A model generated the notes under the pieces. That model was not told where the DNA came from. It saw nothing but the letters and a program-made list of their open reading frames with translations, and did not search any database. Source: Oxytricha trifallax (lineage: Eukaryota > Ciliophora > Spirotrichea > Sporadotrichida > Oxytrichidae). From it: a stretch of DNA of 64,000 nucleotides. Position 1 is the first letter of the stretch; the number at the start of each line of letters is the position of its first letter. The stretch lies in assembly GCA_000711775.1 (NCBI GenBank), contig ARYC01000140.1, positions 124,001 through 188,000 of the forward strand, read 5' to 3'. A program made the translations under genes and the position numbers. Positions 24,764-33,971 of this stretch are shown one piece after another.

Positions 24764-25656
24764 AAAGGCATATCTCCTAGAGAAATGATTAATGATTACA
24801 GGGATATAATAGGTTGTACTAAATAGCATAAGTTTAAACTTCTGTGATTATTTTCAAAGAATTCTTTTGTCTTCTAGTATGCATACCTACCCTTTTTATT
24901 ATAATTTCATCCAATTAGATTTTAATAACCTTTAATCCTCGTTTATATACAGATTTGCAATGCTTTTTATATCGAGTCCCTTTCTTTAAACTATTCTTGC
25001 TTGAATTACTCTAGTTTATTCTTTTAGCAATGTCAATGTCTCTCGGAGGAGGCAGTGCTACTCCTATGGGTGCCAAACTTTAACCAGATGCCATTTTATA
25101 GAATTCTTTGAAGTTGACTTGCCCATCACCATCTATATCAAGCATACGCACCATTTCATCAATTTCTTCATCTGTAACATCTTCACCAAGTGCATCTAAA
25201 ACAAATCTGATTTCTTGCACTCCAATGTATCCATTACCATTCATATCGAAAGTGAAAGAATAAATTATAGTTTATACAAGAAAGATATTAAGATAGATAC
25301 CTTTATAATGATTCATATAATTATGTGAAAAAGGCTTCTTTGATTTCATCATCATTAAAAGGCTATTTATCAAGCATCTGCATCATACCGTTTTACCCAC
25401 CATCAGCTGCATTTGCAACTTTAATCTTCTGATTTACCTTATCTTTATTCAATGGTTTATCAATTTTTGATTGCTCTGCCAAATTTTACAGTTAATTTAG
25501 CATGAATTAACCAAAACCTGCTTAAGAGGTCCCTCCTAAATTATTCATAGAAGTCATATATTAAGAGGGAGGCATCATATTTTAAGTCATATATTAGGAT
25601 TACTAGAGTGATTTGCCAGGGTTCATAGGATATATCGAACTCTGATTAAATGGCAT
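24744..25656 (-). CDS. EF-hand calcium-binding protein
   Basis: Start ATG 25654-25656 ([14 protein letters not shown]). After a Met/Gln/Pro-rich N-terminus come two canonical EF-hands: [12 protein letters not shown], and [12 protein letters not shown] within [18 protein letters not shown]. Calcium ligands are present at loop positions 1, 3, 5 and 12. The first helix is restored only after removing the 73-bp IES at 25252-25324. The two hands and spacing are like the C-lobe of calmodulin/centrin. The frame stays open past [13 protein letters not shown] to TGA 24744-24746, but this tail lies in AT-rich sequence and overlaps the neighbouring gene, so the true end may be earlier. Confidence 0.85.
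25252..25324 (-). other. 73-bp IES splitting an EF-hand, pointer TTTCAC
   Basis: + strand GTGAAA at 25252-25257 and 25325-25330. On the coding strand deletion gives [16 protein letters not shown], a perfect EF-hand; with the insert the frame is lost. No GT-AG intron fits. One of the cleanest IES cases in the window. Confidence 0.9.
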
Positions 25657-25727
25657 TGAAGCGTATTAAAAAAATGACTATTTCTTATCTTAAAAATTAC
25701 TATAAGTAGTAAAAATAATGTTTAATC

Positions 25728-28700
25728 TCAATAATGCGGTGGAGGATATGGATAAGGGTAAGGAAATGGAAATCCTGGTGGAGGAGGAAACTATCCACTT
25801 TGTTAAAACTTATTCATTTCTTCACTAGTCATAGGTGGAATGCCATACAGAGCCAAAGCAGCATTAGACTAGTTAAGTTTTCCCTATTTACTCATTATCA
25901 CTTTGTTACCAAATTGGTCCAGTTCATACTCAAAATTCTTCTGATAGTCTTTCTTTATCAATTCCTCCTCAGATGATGGATTTGGCTTTGCAGGTATGTT
26001 AAAAGAGTTAACATTCAAAAACTTTTATTGATCTTACTGTTATTGTTAGTTCACAGAAGGGACTTCGGATTATGCGTTTTATTGCTTGTATTGCCTCATA
26101 TTTACTATATCTTCTTGTTTACTCACGCTATCTTTGCTTTGTTTAGTCAAATTTTGCTTATTATCGAAAGAATTTTCCTCTACTCTCTTTTAATGTTTAG
26201 CTTTCCTCTGCTTAAGGAAGTTCTTCTGTGGGTTGAAGGGGTCGCTTTACTTAGTATATTGAGACTTAGTTTGGAAAGAATTGGTATTCCCCTCTTCATA
26301 TTCATCCTCTTCCTCTTGAACTATGTCTCTCTAATGATGTCTTTAATTCTTCTTGTTGAAATTCTAGCCAGTTTTACGTTTTGTACTATCGTCTAGGATC
26401 ATTGATTTTGAGGATTTATCGAAAAACCTAAGCTCATCCAATGATTCTTCACCTTGAATGAGTTGATTAAAATATTAAAGTCAAATATATCAAACTGATT
26501 AGCTTTAACTCCAGCTAACACCCTCGTTGTAAATTAGGCGCCGTCAAAGCTCTACATAGTGCGATTCCCTGCGGTAGGTGGTCTGAAATCTTTCAAGGAC
26601 TTCTCAATGTAGTTATCATCAGAAATATCCAGAAACTTTTCTGGAAACATGTTCTTGCTTGTAGATGGCTGCTTCATAAGATTGACTTCTTAAGGTCTAT
26701 TGTCTTCTCTAGATCTCTTACTTTTCTGGAGCTTAGATCTTGACTTTGATTTATTTTTGTGCTATTCTTCTTCTACTTCACTTTCATATTCTTCATCGTA
26801 CTCTGACTCTTCACCTTCACTGTAGTAACTCTATTATTCATCCTCGTCTTCGACCTTTTTTTGATTCTTATAAGATTAGGATTTCTACTTCGACTTTTTT
26901 ATATAAAAACTTTATTGAAATAAATATAATACATTAACATATATTACTTTTACAGCGTACTCTTATGCCTAGATTTCTCTTAATTTTATTTTGAATTTCT
27001 TAATACTTTACTCTTTTATTCTTCATATTTATCTTGATTTTCCTACTGTGGTTCATTTCTTTACATTTATTAAGATTGTCTTATGGATTTCTCTTTCTCT
27101 TTTTATTGTTATTTCTTTGTTTATGGCTTTGATTAGGCTGTTTCAAATGAGTTTTTCAAGGCATCTAGATCCTGCATTAATTCTTGCTCAAAGTTATCTT
27201 GTTGAAGCTTTTACTACTGCTATTTATAGAGTTATTGCTATTATTACTACTATAACTACTGTTACTGAAGTTAATATTATTGTTAAGCCATCTGCTGTTG
27301 ATATTATTAATACTACTCCTACATCAACTATTCTTATTAGTTCTACAATTATTACTGCTGAGATTGCTTGAGTTACTTGTTTGTTGATTGTTTAGATACT
27401 TTCGATTTGTTTTGCTTGGATCTTGCAGTTTTCCTGTGAAAAGATTGGCCGTCATCTTCAATTTGCTATTTTGATGGCACCTCACTCTCATATTCGCTAT
27501 CATATTCACTCTCCTCGTCATCTTCTTATAACTTCTTATTTCTGTGGTCGTTTTGAGCTTTTTTTGCTTCTTTATGACTAATCTAAACTTGAATCTTAGA
27601 AGTTGTTCATTTTGGGTTTTGCAACTGGTTTATTATCGTTTTTAATTAATTTTAGTTACTTTTCTTCTTTGATGGTTGGTTATGAGCCTTGAAACTCTTT
27701 CTACTAATTGTTACTTCCAAGATTCTTTGGTGTAGGGGTTTGAACTCCCAAAAACTGCTACCCTCCGAAGGTTTTACTATCTTATCTCGGCACAGGCGAT
27801 TAATCATCAATATTGCCCATGTCTCTACTCTTGAGTTTTTACAGTCCTCCAATGAAATTCTTTTCTGATAGCATCTGACTTCTAAAAGTATCCCCAATTT
27901 TCTTGTTATCACTGAACTCAATCTCGAAAGAATCCTGCTTTTTTCTCCCAGATTTCTTTGGTTTGGAGCCTGGTTCTATTTGTTAGATTTGACTCTTACT
28001 CTCTGAGTAGTATGAGTATTCTTCCTCGCTTCCTTCCTCATCATTATCTACTAGTTTACTCTTGTTTCCTTTTATAATTATTTAAATTTATAGTAAATCA
28101 TTTTGATTAAATCTTTTTAATTATATTCTAGATTTAGACTAGTTGCCCATTACATTATCATAAAAATATAAAAAATTTCGATAATTTAGTTTCAATTAGA
28201 TATCTTAGATTTCATAATTTATTGATAATTATTTTTAATAAATATTTTAAGAGAATTTTATGAATTAATATTTTTTGAATTTTTTTGAATTTCTAGATTT
28301 TTTTTAAAAAAATCTAGAAGAGCAAATTGTGAAAATTTTCTTATTAAAGTAATGTTTTAATAATGATTTATATAGTGATCTGAATATAAAATTGTTTTAT
28401 ATTTCATTCATTAATTCTTAATGAATGAAATATAATTAAAATTGTCTTATTAATTTATTTAAATCTCTTTGATTTTTGCAGTACTTTTGTTCTACCTGAT
28501 GTTTTACTTGGATACTTGATTTGAACTGCTGTCTTTATCAATAGATTGCAGCATCAAATTAGACTCCTTCCTCTGATTCTACTTCTGTTACCCCCCTCTT
28601 TTACTATGCTAACTCATACTCATTGATTGCACTTGCATGTCCTCATCATCATTATTCTGATTTACCATGAGATTGCCATTTGGCTTTTTGGACTGTTGGA

Positions 28701-28824
28701 CCTTGGATTTATTGTTGATTCCACTCTTCCTTGATTTATCCACATTCTCAACTTCTGACTCATATTCCTCTTCTTCACTTTCATCTCCCTCTTCATAGTA
28801 TGACTACTCTTCGTCTTCTGACAT
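25728..28824 (-). CDS. Acidic, polyglutamine-rich low-complexity protein
   Basis: Start ATG 28822-28824 (MSEDEEQSYYEEG), TGA 25728-25730, ending PFPYPYPYPPPHY. At least four acidic modules recur: EEQSYYEEGDESEEEEYESE, EEGSEEEYSYYSES, EESEYDSEYESEVPSK and EQQSYYSEGEESEYDEEYES. Between them are Lys/Arg/Ser-rich linkers and a long Gln-rich tract (about 27180-27400) in which glutamine is spelled by TAA, TAG, CAA and CAG together. No catalytic domain seen. The composition suggests a nuclear or chromatin-associated disordered scaffold, but this is a guess. Three pointer-flanked IESs (28078-28454, 26894-26946, 26464-26495) are listed separately; each restores the frame. Confidence 0.72.
26464..26495 (-). 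other. 32-bp IES, pointer TAATCA
   Basis: + strand TGATTA at 26464-26469 and 26496-26501. Removal gives VKANQLIQGEESLDELRF in frame; without it the frame reaches a TGA. Very short, with no GT-AG ends. Confidence 0.82.
26894..26946 (-). other. 53-bp IES, pointer AAAAG
   Basis: + strand CTTTT at 26894-26898 and 26947-26951. Removal joins SRHKSTL to QKSKQKSQSYKNQ in frame between the Gln-rich tract and the next acidic module. Confidence 0.75.
28078..28454 (-). other. 377-bp IES, 10-bp pointer ATTTAAATAA
   Basis: + strand TTATTTAAAT at 28078-28087 and 28455-28464. Removal joins STAKIKEI to QIIKGNKSKLVDNDEEG in frame. The interior is extremely AT-rich with no coding potential. Confidence 0.83.
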
Positions 28825-28846
28825 TTCAAGATTCTATATATTTGTG

Positions 28847-29659
28847 ATAAGGTTGAATTTTTTTAGCGTAAGATAAATTTTAGATTAATCAACAATTTTG
28901 AATATATAAATTTGAACTAAAGACTTAAAATATCAAATAAGGGAAAATATAGAGATTTGATAATGAAATTAGCTGCAAATATTTCGAAAAGTATAAATTG
29001 AAACTTTACAAGATATTCTGACAGTGTATATTCAGCGCATATGCGCTGATTTTTATTTAGCGCAGACTGCGCTGAATTAAATCGAGGCTCGGTAGACATT
29101 TTTAAGGCCAAATAGCCGTTCTTAAATGATAAAGTCCCTGTGGGACTATAGTGTTTTAATTGTTAAATTCTTAATTAATAATAATATTTTTAGTAATATA
29201 GTTTTAATTTTTTATTAAAAATTAAATATTTTAACTTAATCAAATTTCTCATTAAAGAAATCACATTAGTGATAACTATTAAATTTAATAAATTGCGGAA
29301 ATTTAATAATTACTAAAAATATTATTATTAATTAAGAATTTAACAATTAAAACACTATAGTCCCACAGGGACTTTATCATTTAAGAACGGCTATTTGGCC
29401 TTAAAAATGTCTGCCGAGCCTCGATTTAATTCAGCGCAGTCTGCGCTAAATAAAAATCAGCGCATATGCGCTGAATCTACACTGTCAGAATATCTTGTAA
29501 AGTTTCAATTTATACTTTTCGAAATATTTGCAGCTAATTTCATTGTCAAATCTCTATATTTTCCCTTATTTGATATTTTAAGTCTTTAGTTCAAATTTAT
29601 ATATTCAAAATTGTTGATTAATCTAAAATTTATCTTACGCTAAAAAAATTCAACCTTAT
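28847..29659. mobile_element. 813-bp palindromic MITE-like element
   Basis: Terminal inverted repeats start ATAAGGTTGAA, and the two arms (about 28847-29250 and 29290-29659) are nearly perfect reverse complements around a short AT-rich centre. Each arm contains small GC-containing palindromes (GCGCATATGCGC, GCGCAGACTGCGC). A similar ATATATTT precedes and follows but is not a perfect adjacent duplication. The open frames in each arm are mirror images of each other and are not genes. It lies 23 bp upstream of the acidic gene's start codon. Confidence 0.85.
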
Positions 29660-29796
29660 ATATTTTATAAATTAAATATGATTTGTATTGGTTGATTAAC
29701 TTTTTCTTGCAGAAATTATTTCATTTATGATAGATTATAGTGCTTCTTAAATGATTAAACAACCACTCGATTAAATTAAATATATAATAATTCATA

Positions 29797-31259
29797 ATGG
29801 GAAATATTGTAAGTTGCTGCAGTTCAGAGTAATCACAAACCTCAAATATTCTATGGTCATCAGCAGCCAAAAGCTAAGATAGATATTTGAACGAGTATGA
29901 AAAGCATAACTAAGTCAATGTAAGTACGGTCATACTTATTATAATAAGAAATTAGGATGAAACTTTGAAAAGCTAAAGAAAATGATTGCTAAACTATAAT
30001 TTAATTTTAGATAATGAATCATGGGAGTGTCATATCACACGCTGAAAGTTTAATAATACAGAGTGACTCATCACCTGACAGTAATTAAGAATTAACACTT
30101 GAAACTGGTCATTAAGCTGCTTTTAGTTTTTCTGTAAAAGATATGAGAGTAAGAGCATATTATTCTTGTTTAGGAAGTTCAACTTATGAATTATTAAATT
30201 TATAGATGAATGACTTATTAGAGATTCAATCAGCCGACCCTGAAAATAAAAATGAATCAAAAAATAGTTCAAAACTTACCACTTAATTATCAATTAAGTT
30301 AGATGTTTAAATACCTCACACACTTGAATAATTCAAGCACTTACTTCAATAAGTAACAAAAAGATTATTTATAACAAATTCCTTTGTAGTTATCCTCTTG
30401 GTAAAGTAGAGTGAAATGGGATGAAATGTTTGAAGAATATATTGAAGACAAATCTGATCCAAAATCTCTTTTCTCTTTCTTTAATGCAAAAACATAGGCT
30501 ACTAGTAATTTGATTAGCTCTAGATTTTGTCAGTTAAAGAGTTTCTAACTATCTAGTAACCTTTATTAAGTATAAGAATTTATGCATTTGTTACATTTTA
30601 GACTAACTTCACTGATATCTTTAAGTTTAATAATAACGGAGTGTTTTATCTTTATACAAGCTCAGTCGCTCACAATAACATTCAGGGAACTTAAACACCC
30701 GCAAAACCTCTTCACCCACTAAAGCTAAGCAAATAGGTAAAGTCTTAACAATCGAGCACTAAGAATCAAAGACCACTTATTGATGTAATGATGGATGATA
30801 AGCTTAAACAAGCACATGATAAAGCCTACCTTAGTACAATCTAAGATCTTAGCAATGACCAAAGTGGTCACACTCATACTCATAAGGAATATGACCAAAG
30901 TGAGAAGTACAAGCAAACATTTAATATTGATTTTGGAGTCATCAAAGTGCAGAGAATAGATGAGACTTAAATATAGATTAATTATATGCTTATTGGAGGT
31001 CCAGAGTCACTCTACAAAGTAAGTGAAATTTATTATTCGTAAAACTAAAATTTTATCTTTTTAGTGCGGAGATCAGTATCAAAGAGTGTATAAACGATTA
31101 GTCTCAAAAAGAGCTGCAGATATAGCTAAGAAATTGAGCATTTTCTCTATATAAGCATTGTCTTAGAATCTAAGCGAACATTTCAACTCTTCTTAATAAT
31201 CAGAAAAAGAATCTGTAATTAACAATTAAAATTCATTAAATTAGGAAAGCTTGCAATGA
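29797..31259 (+). CDS. Unknown protein with MGxxxSCC acylation signal
   Basis: Starts MGNIVSCCSSEQSQ: Gly2 and Ser6 fit N-myristoylation and Cys7/Cys8 fit palmitoylation, so plasma-membrane or ciliary-membrane anchoring is likely (inference). Later blocks: VKWDEMFEEYIEDKSDP, TNFTDIFKFNNNGVFYLY, FNIDFGVIKVQRIDETQIQ, YMLIGGPESLYK, GDQYQRVYKRLVSKRAADIA. TGA at 31257-31259. About five short GT-AG introns (for example 29917-30010, 30150-30174, 30350-30400, 30569-30600 and 31019-31064). No catalytic motif or named family recognised. Confidence 0.68.
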
Positions 31260-31299
31260 AAGTTACTGTTATTTGTAAAATTAAGAATCAAATTTATTA

Positions 31300-31510
31300 A
31301 ATTTATCAATTTTTAACTATGATTTCAATCAGAAATTACATTTTGATAGAAATTAGTTTTTTCAAAAGATCTCACTTGATGAGCGTTCAGAATAGATTGC
31401 ATAGAAAATATGGACCCGGCTTGATGGATCTTAAACAATCAATTCACAGACAATCAACCCACAGAATAAAAACCAAAATACAATTTAATTCAATTTATAA
31501 ACTCTGAATT
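31300..31510 (+). other. Possible orphan coding fragment
   Basis: A 62-codon open frame (31319-31507) with moderately coding-like composition (KRSHLMSVQNRLHRKYGPG). No start context, homologue or pointer evidence. Could be an MDS of another gene or chance openness, since only TGA terminates. Confidence 0.2.
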
Positions 31511-31789
31511 ATATCTATTTCTTTCGCATTATCAGTAAATTATACAAATATTTATTTTGCAATGTGTTGATTAATTTACCAATTTCATTGAATCATGTCA
31601 ACTTATATTAAGAAAGTATTATACTATTTAAGATTGCCATTTTTCTATGAAAAATATCTTAATTTTTACTAATTACAATTCTAGTGCTTTTACTTTTAAC
31701 AAATAATTCTAGTTAATTTATACTTTATTGTTTGCTATATTAATTCATGATATTTTTATTATCTTATTAATGATTATTTTTTGTTTAAA

Positions 31790-32084
31790 ATGAAGAGATT
31801 AAGACAATCTTCAGATCCCATGGATGATACTACTGACAATTAGGTCACCACTGCTGGTGGAGAAGTCGATATCTCAAAGCCAGAGTCCTGCCTCATTGGT
31901 CTTGCTGTTGGTATATATTATATCTAGTGATGACACCTTCGGATCTTGCGCCTATGTGTCCATCGACCAAGCTGCCTTCCTCAACAACCTTAAGGAAGAC
32001 TGGAAAAGAGTCATGGCAGAGGGTTCATGGTACACCTTCTTCGTCTACGATATGGTTAAATTGTCCAAAAACGGTATTCAATGA
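31790..32084 (+). CDS. Small uncharacterised protein with putative 16-bp IES
   Basis: ATG 31790 (MKRLRQSSDPMDDTTDNQ) to TGA 32082-32084. Frame 1 runs to ESCLIGLAVG; the continuation DDTFGSCAYVSIDQAAFLNN, DWKRVMAEGSWYTFFVYDM is in frame only after removing 16 bp (31911-31926). The 295-nt span minus 16 is 279 nt, exactly 93 codons including the stop. Its C-ending codons stand out from the neighbourhood, suggesting high expression. No signal peptide, so it could also be only part of a gene. Function unknown. Confidence 0.6.
31911..31926 (+). other. Putative 16-bp IES (pointer GT)
   Basis: GT occurs at 31911-31912 and 31927-31928. Deleting 16 bp restores the frame, whereas a 17-nt GT...AG intron (ending TCTAG) shifts it. 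The pointer is only 2 bp, so the boundary is uncertain. Confidence 0.5.
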
Positions 32085-32430
32085 ATATCAAAAATTATCA
32101 TTGAAATTATAGAAATAGGATGTTAAAGAAAAACCAAATCATTTAAAATTTAGATTGCTACATACGAGTAAGTAGAATATTTGAAATAAAGATAGTAGCC
32201 CTAGCTCATAAAGAATGAGTAAATATTTCACTGCTATCATTCTTAAACACCCTAAAAAATCAAATTATTGGGGAATGACTGCTATTAGTCAATATATTTA
32301 ACTTGAATAATTTACCCGAAATATGGGAGTTAAGCTGGTTATTTTGGCCATATTTATAACGATTATGATAAATCTCAAAAATACATAAAGAAGTCAATTC
32401 TGAAACAATAAAGAATTTTGTTTGATTAAA

Positions 32431-33523
32431 TCAAATATTTGTTGGGAAAAATAAAGCACCAAACTTCTTGGCCATCATCATAAAGTCTTCATAACTAATA
32501 GCATCCTCAACTCCCATTCCCTTAGATTCCGCCAATATTAACTTAGCCTTAGGTTCAACTTCTTCTGTAGATGTAGCAAAGTAATTAGACTATAATGTAA
32601 GTTATATTACTTTTGTATATCATCCTACCCACAATTAGATAAAGATTGATTTAATATCAATTATAGAGTATCTTAAGCAGCTCCTTGAAGGTGATCATCC
32701 TACTATCTTCCTCATCAAACAAATTAAAAGCGAATTTCAATTTCTCTTCTTTGCTCAAATTACCAACATTCATGAGCTGCAGCATCATCACTCTAATATC
32801 AATTTTTTCGTTTTATCCTCCAGTCATTAACTCAAAAGCATTTCTGAGGAGTGGCGAATCATCTAACTTCAAGAACTTAATAAATCTGCTGAAATTTATA
32901 CGTTTTGGTAATTCCTACTCCTAATATACTTCATGCATTTTTCGCACTGCTTTTGAGTCAAACGCAAATTTCTGAGCTAGTTCTTTTATTGCGACTTTTC
33001 TTTGCTATGCTAAATCTCGTTGCTTGGTTAAGTCATTGAATTTCTTCAAATCTGACTCTAATGGTCATTAAAATTAGAATTAAAGTAGAACCAGATATGT
33101 TCAGAGTTAAGTAATTAATAAATAAGTGCCTTAAATGGCTTCATTTTTGGCTTGGACATGCCAACTAAATTTTCCAATTGATTAACATCATCGTCATCTA
33201 TTCCCTTCAAAATTGAATTATAAATTCCAATAATTCTTTTAATACTCTCATATAAAATAACCCTTCTATTTTTTAGGGGGTTTTCTATTAGCATTGAATT
33301 TCTTGAAAGTGGCTTAATTCTCCTTTGCTTGTTTTTCCTTACCAGACTTACTATCGTCATCCTCTTCTTTAATATCACTATCCTCCTCTGACTATTCTGA
33401 TTCATCCTCTTCTTCATCATCATACTCACTTTCTTCTTGCCCCTCTGAGAGTTCTTCCTCTCCACTTTCATCGTCATTGTATTTCTTCAGCTTCTTCTTC
33501 CTCTCCATGCTCGAATCATTCAT
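32431..33523 (-). CDS. EF-hand-like protein with acidic N-terminus
   Basis: Likely start ATG 33521-33523 (MNDSSMERKKKLKKYNDDE), TGA 32431-32433. Residues after the start are Glu/Asp/Ser-rich, followed by KRIIGIYNSILKGID, KFAFDSKAVRKMHEVYQEQE, LPKRINFSRFIKFLKLDDSP and a degenerate EF-hand LFDEEDSRMITFKELLKIL, ending EDFMMMAKKFGALFFPTNI. This order recalls calcineurin-B/recoverin-like proteins, but loop ligands are weak, so calcium binding is doubtful. A one-base frame slip occurs in the C/A homopolymers near 33270, probably an assembly error or missed junction. AT-rich interruptions at about 33060-33110 and 32590-32660 are introns or IESs. Confidence 0.68.
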
Positions 33524-33915
33524 ACCTTTCTTTTTGCCACCTTTTATCTTTACTTTCTTTCATAATTTTTATATAAAATCCTTATATTAATTTGTCTAAT
33601 TCCCCCAATTTGTAATTCTTTTACTAATTTTATTTGTATATTTTCTTAGTACTTGAATTATAACCCCCTTTCTTTAAACAATAAATATATATTATTTAAA
33701 TCATTAAATTGACTTGAAACTATTAATTTTGTGAGAAATTAGTAGCAAAAGAATGTATATTTATAGATTATGATAAAATGTAACAGAATAGGAAAGAATA
33801 CATTAACCCATTTAATTATTAAGAAATGTAGGTGATAGTTTGTTTAGACATTAATTTTATTAAGATTTGTGTTATTGATTTAATTATAATAAATATAAAA
33901 ATAGCATTTGAAAAA

Positions 33916-33971
33916 ATGAAAGCTTTCTTCACAACCCTCGCCGTTGCCTCTCTCGCTCTCACCCAAGTTGA
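33916..33971 (+). other. MDS1 of scrambled gene
   Basis: Encodes the signal peptide; ends in outgoing pointer GTTGA (33967-33971). The GGTAAGC that follows mimics a splice donor but belongs to eliminated sequence under this model. Confidence 0.85.

Noticed and set aside
25734-27371. Several + strand open frames of 65-126 codons
   Set aside because: Antisense shadows of the minus-strand acidic/polyQ gene. The hydrophobic Leu/Ile/Phe-rich translations are what Gln/Glu/Lys-rich codons give in reverse.
28917-29589. Two nearly identical 64-codon open frames on opposite strands
   Set aside because: They are the two arms of the palindromic element at 28847-29659, mirror copies of the same non-coding sequence.
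31911-31927. 17-nt GT-AG intron
   Set aside because: It would shift into a frame with poor composition, while removal of 16 bp gives a coherent protein. Kept as a tentative IES.
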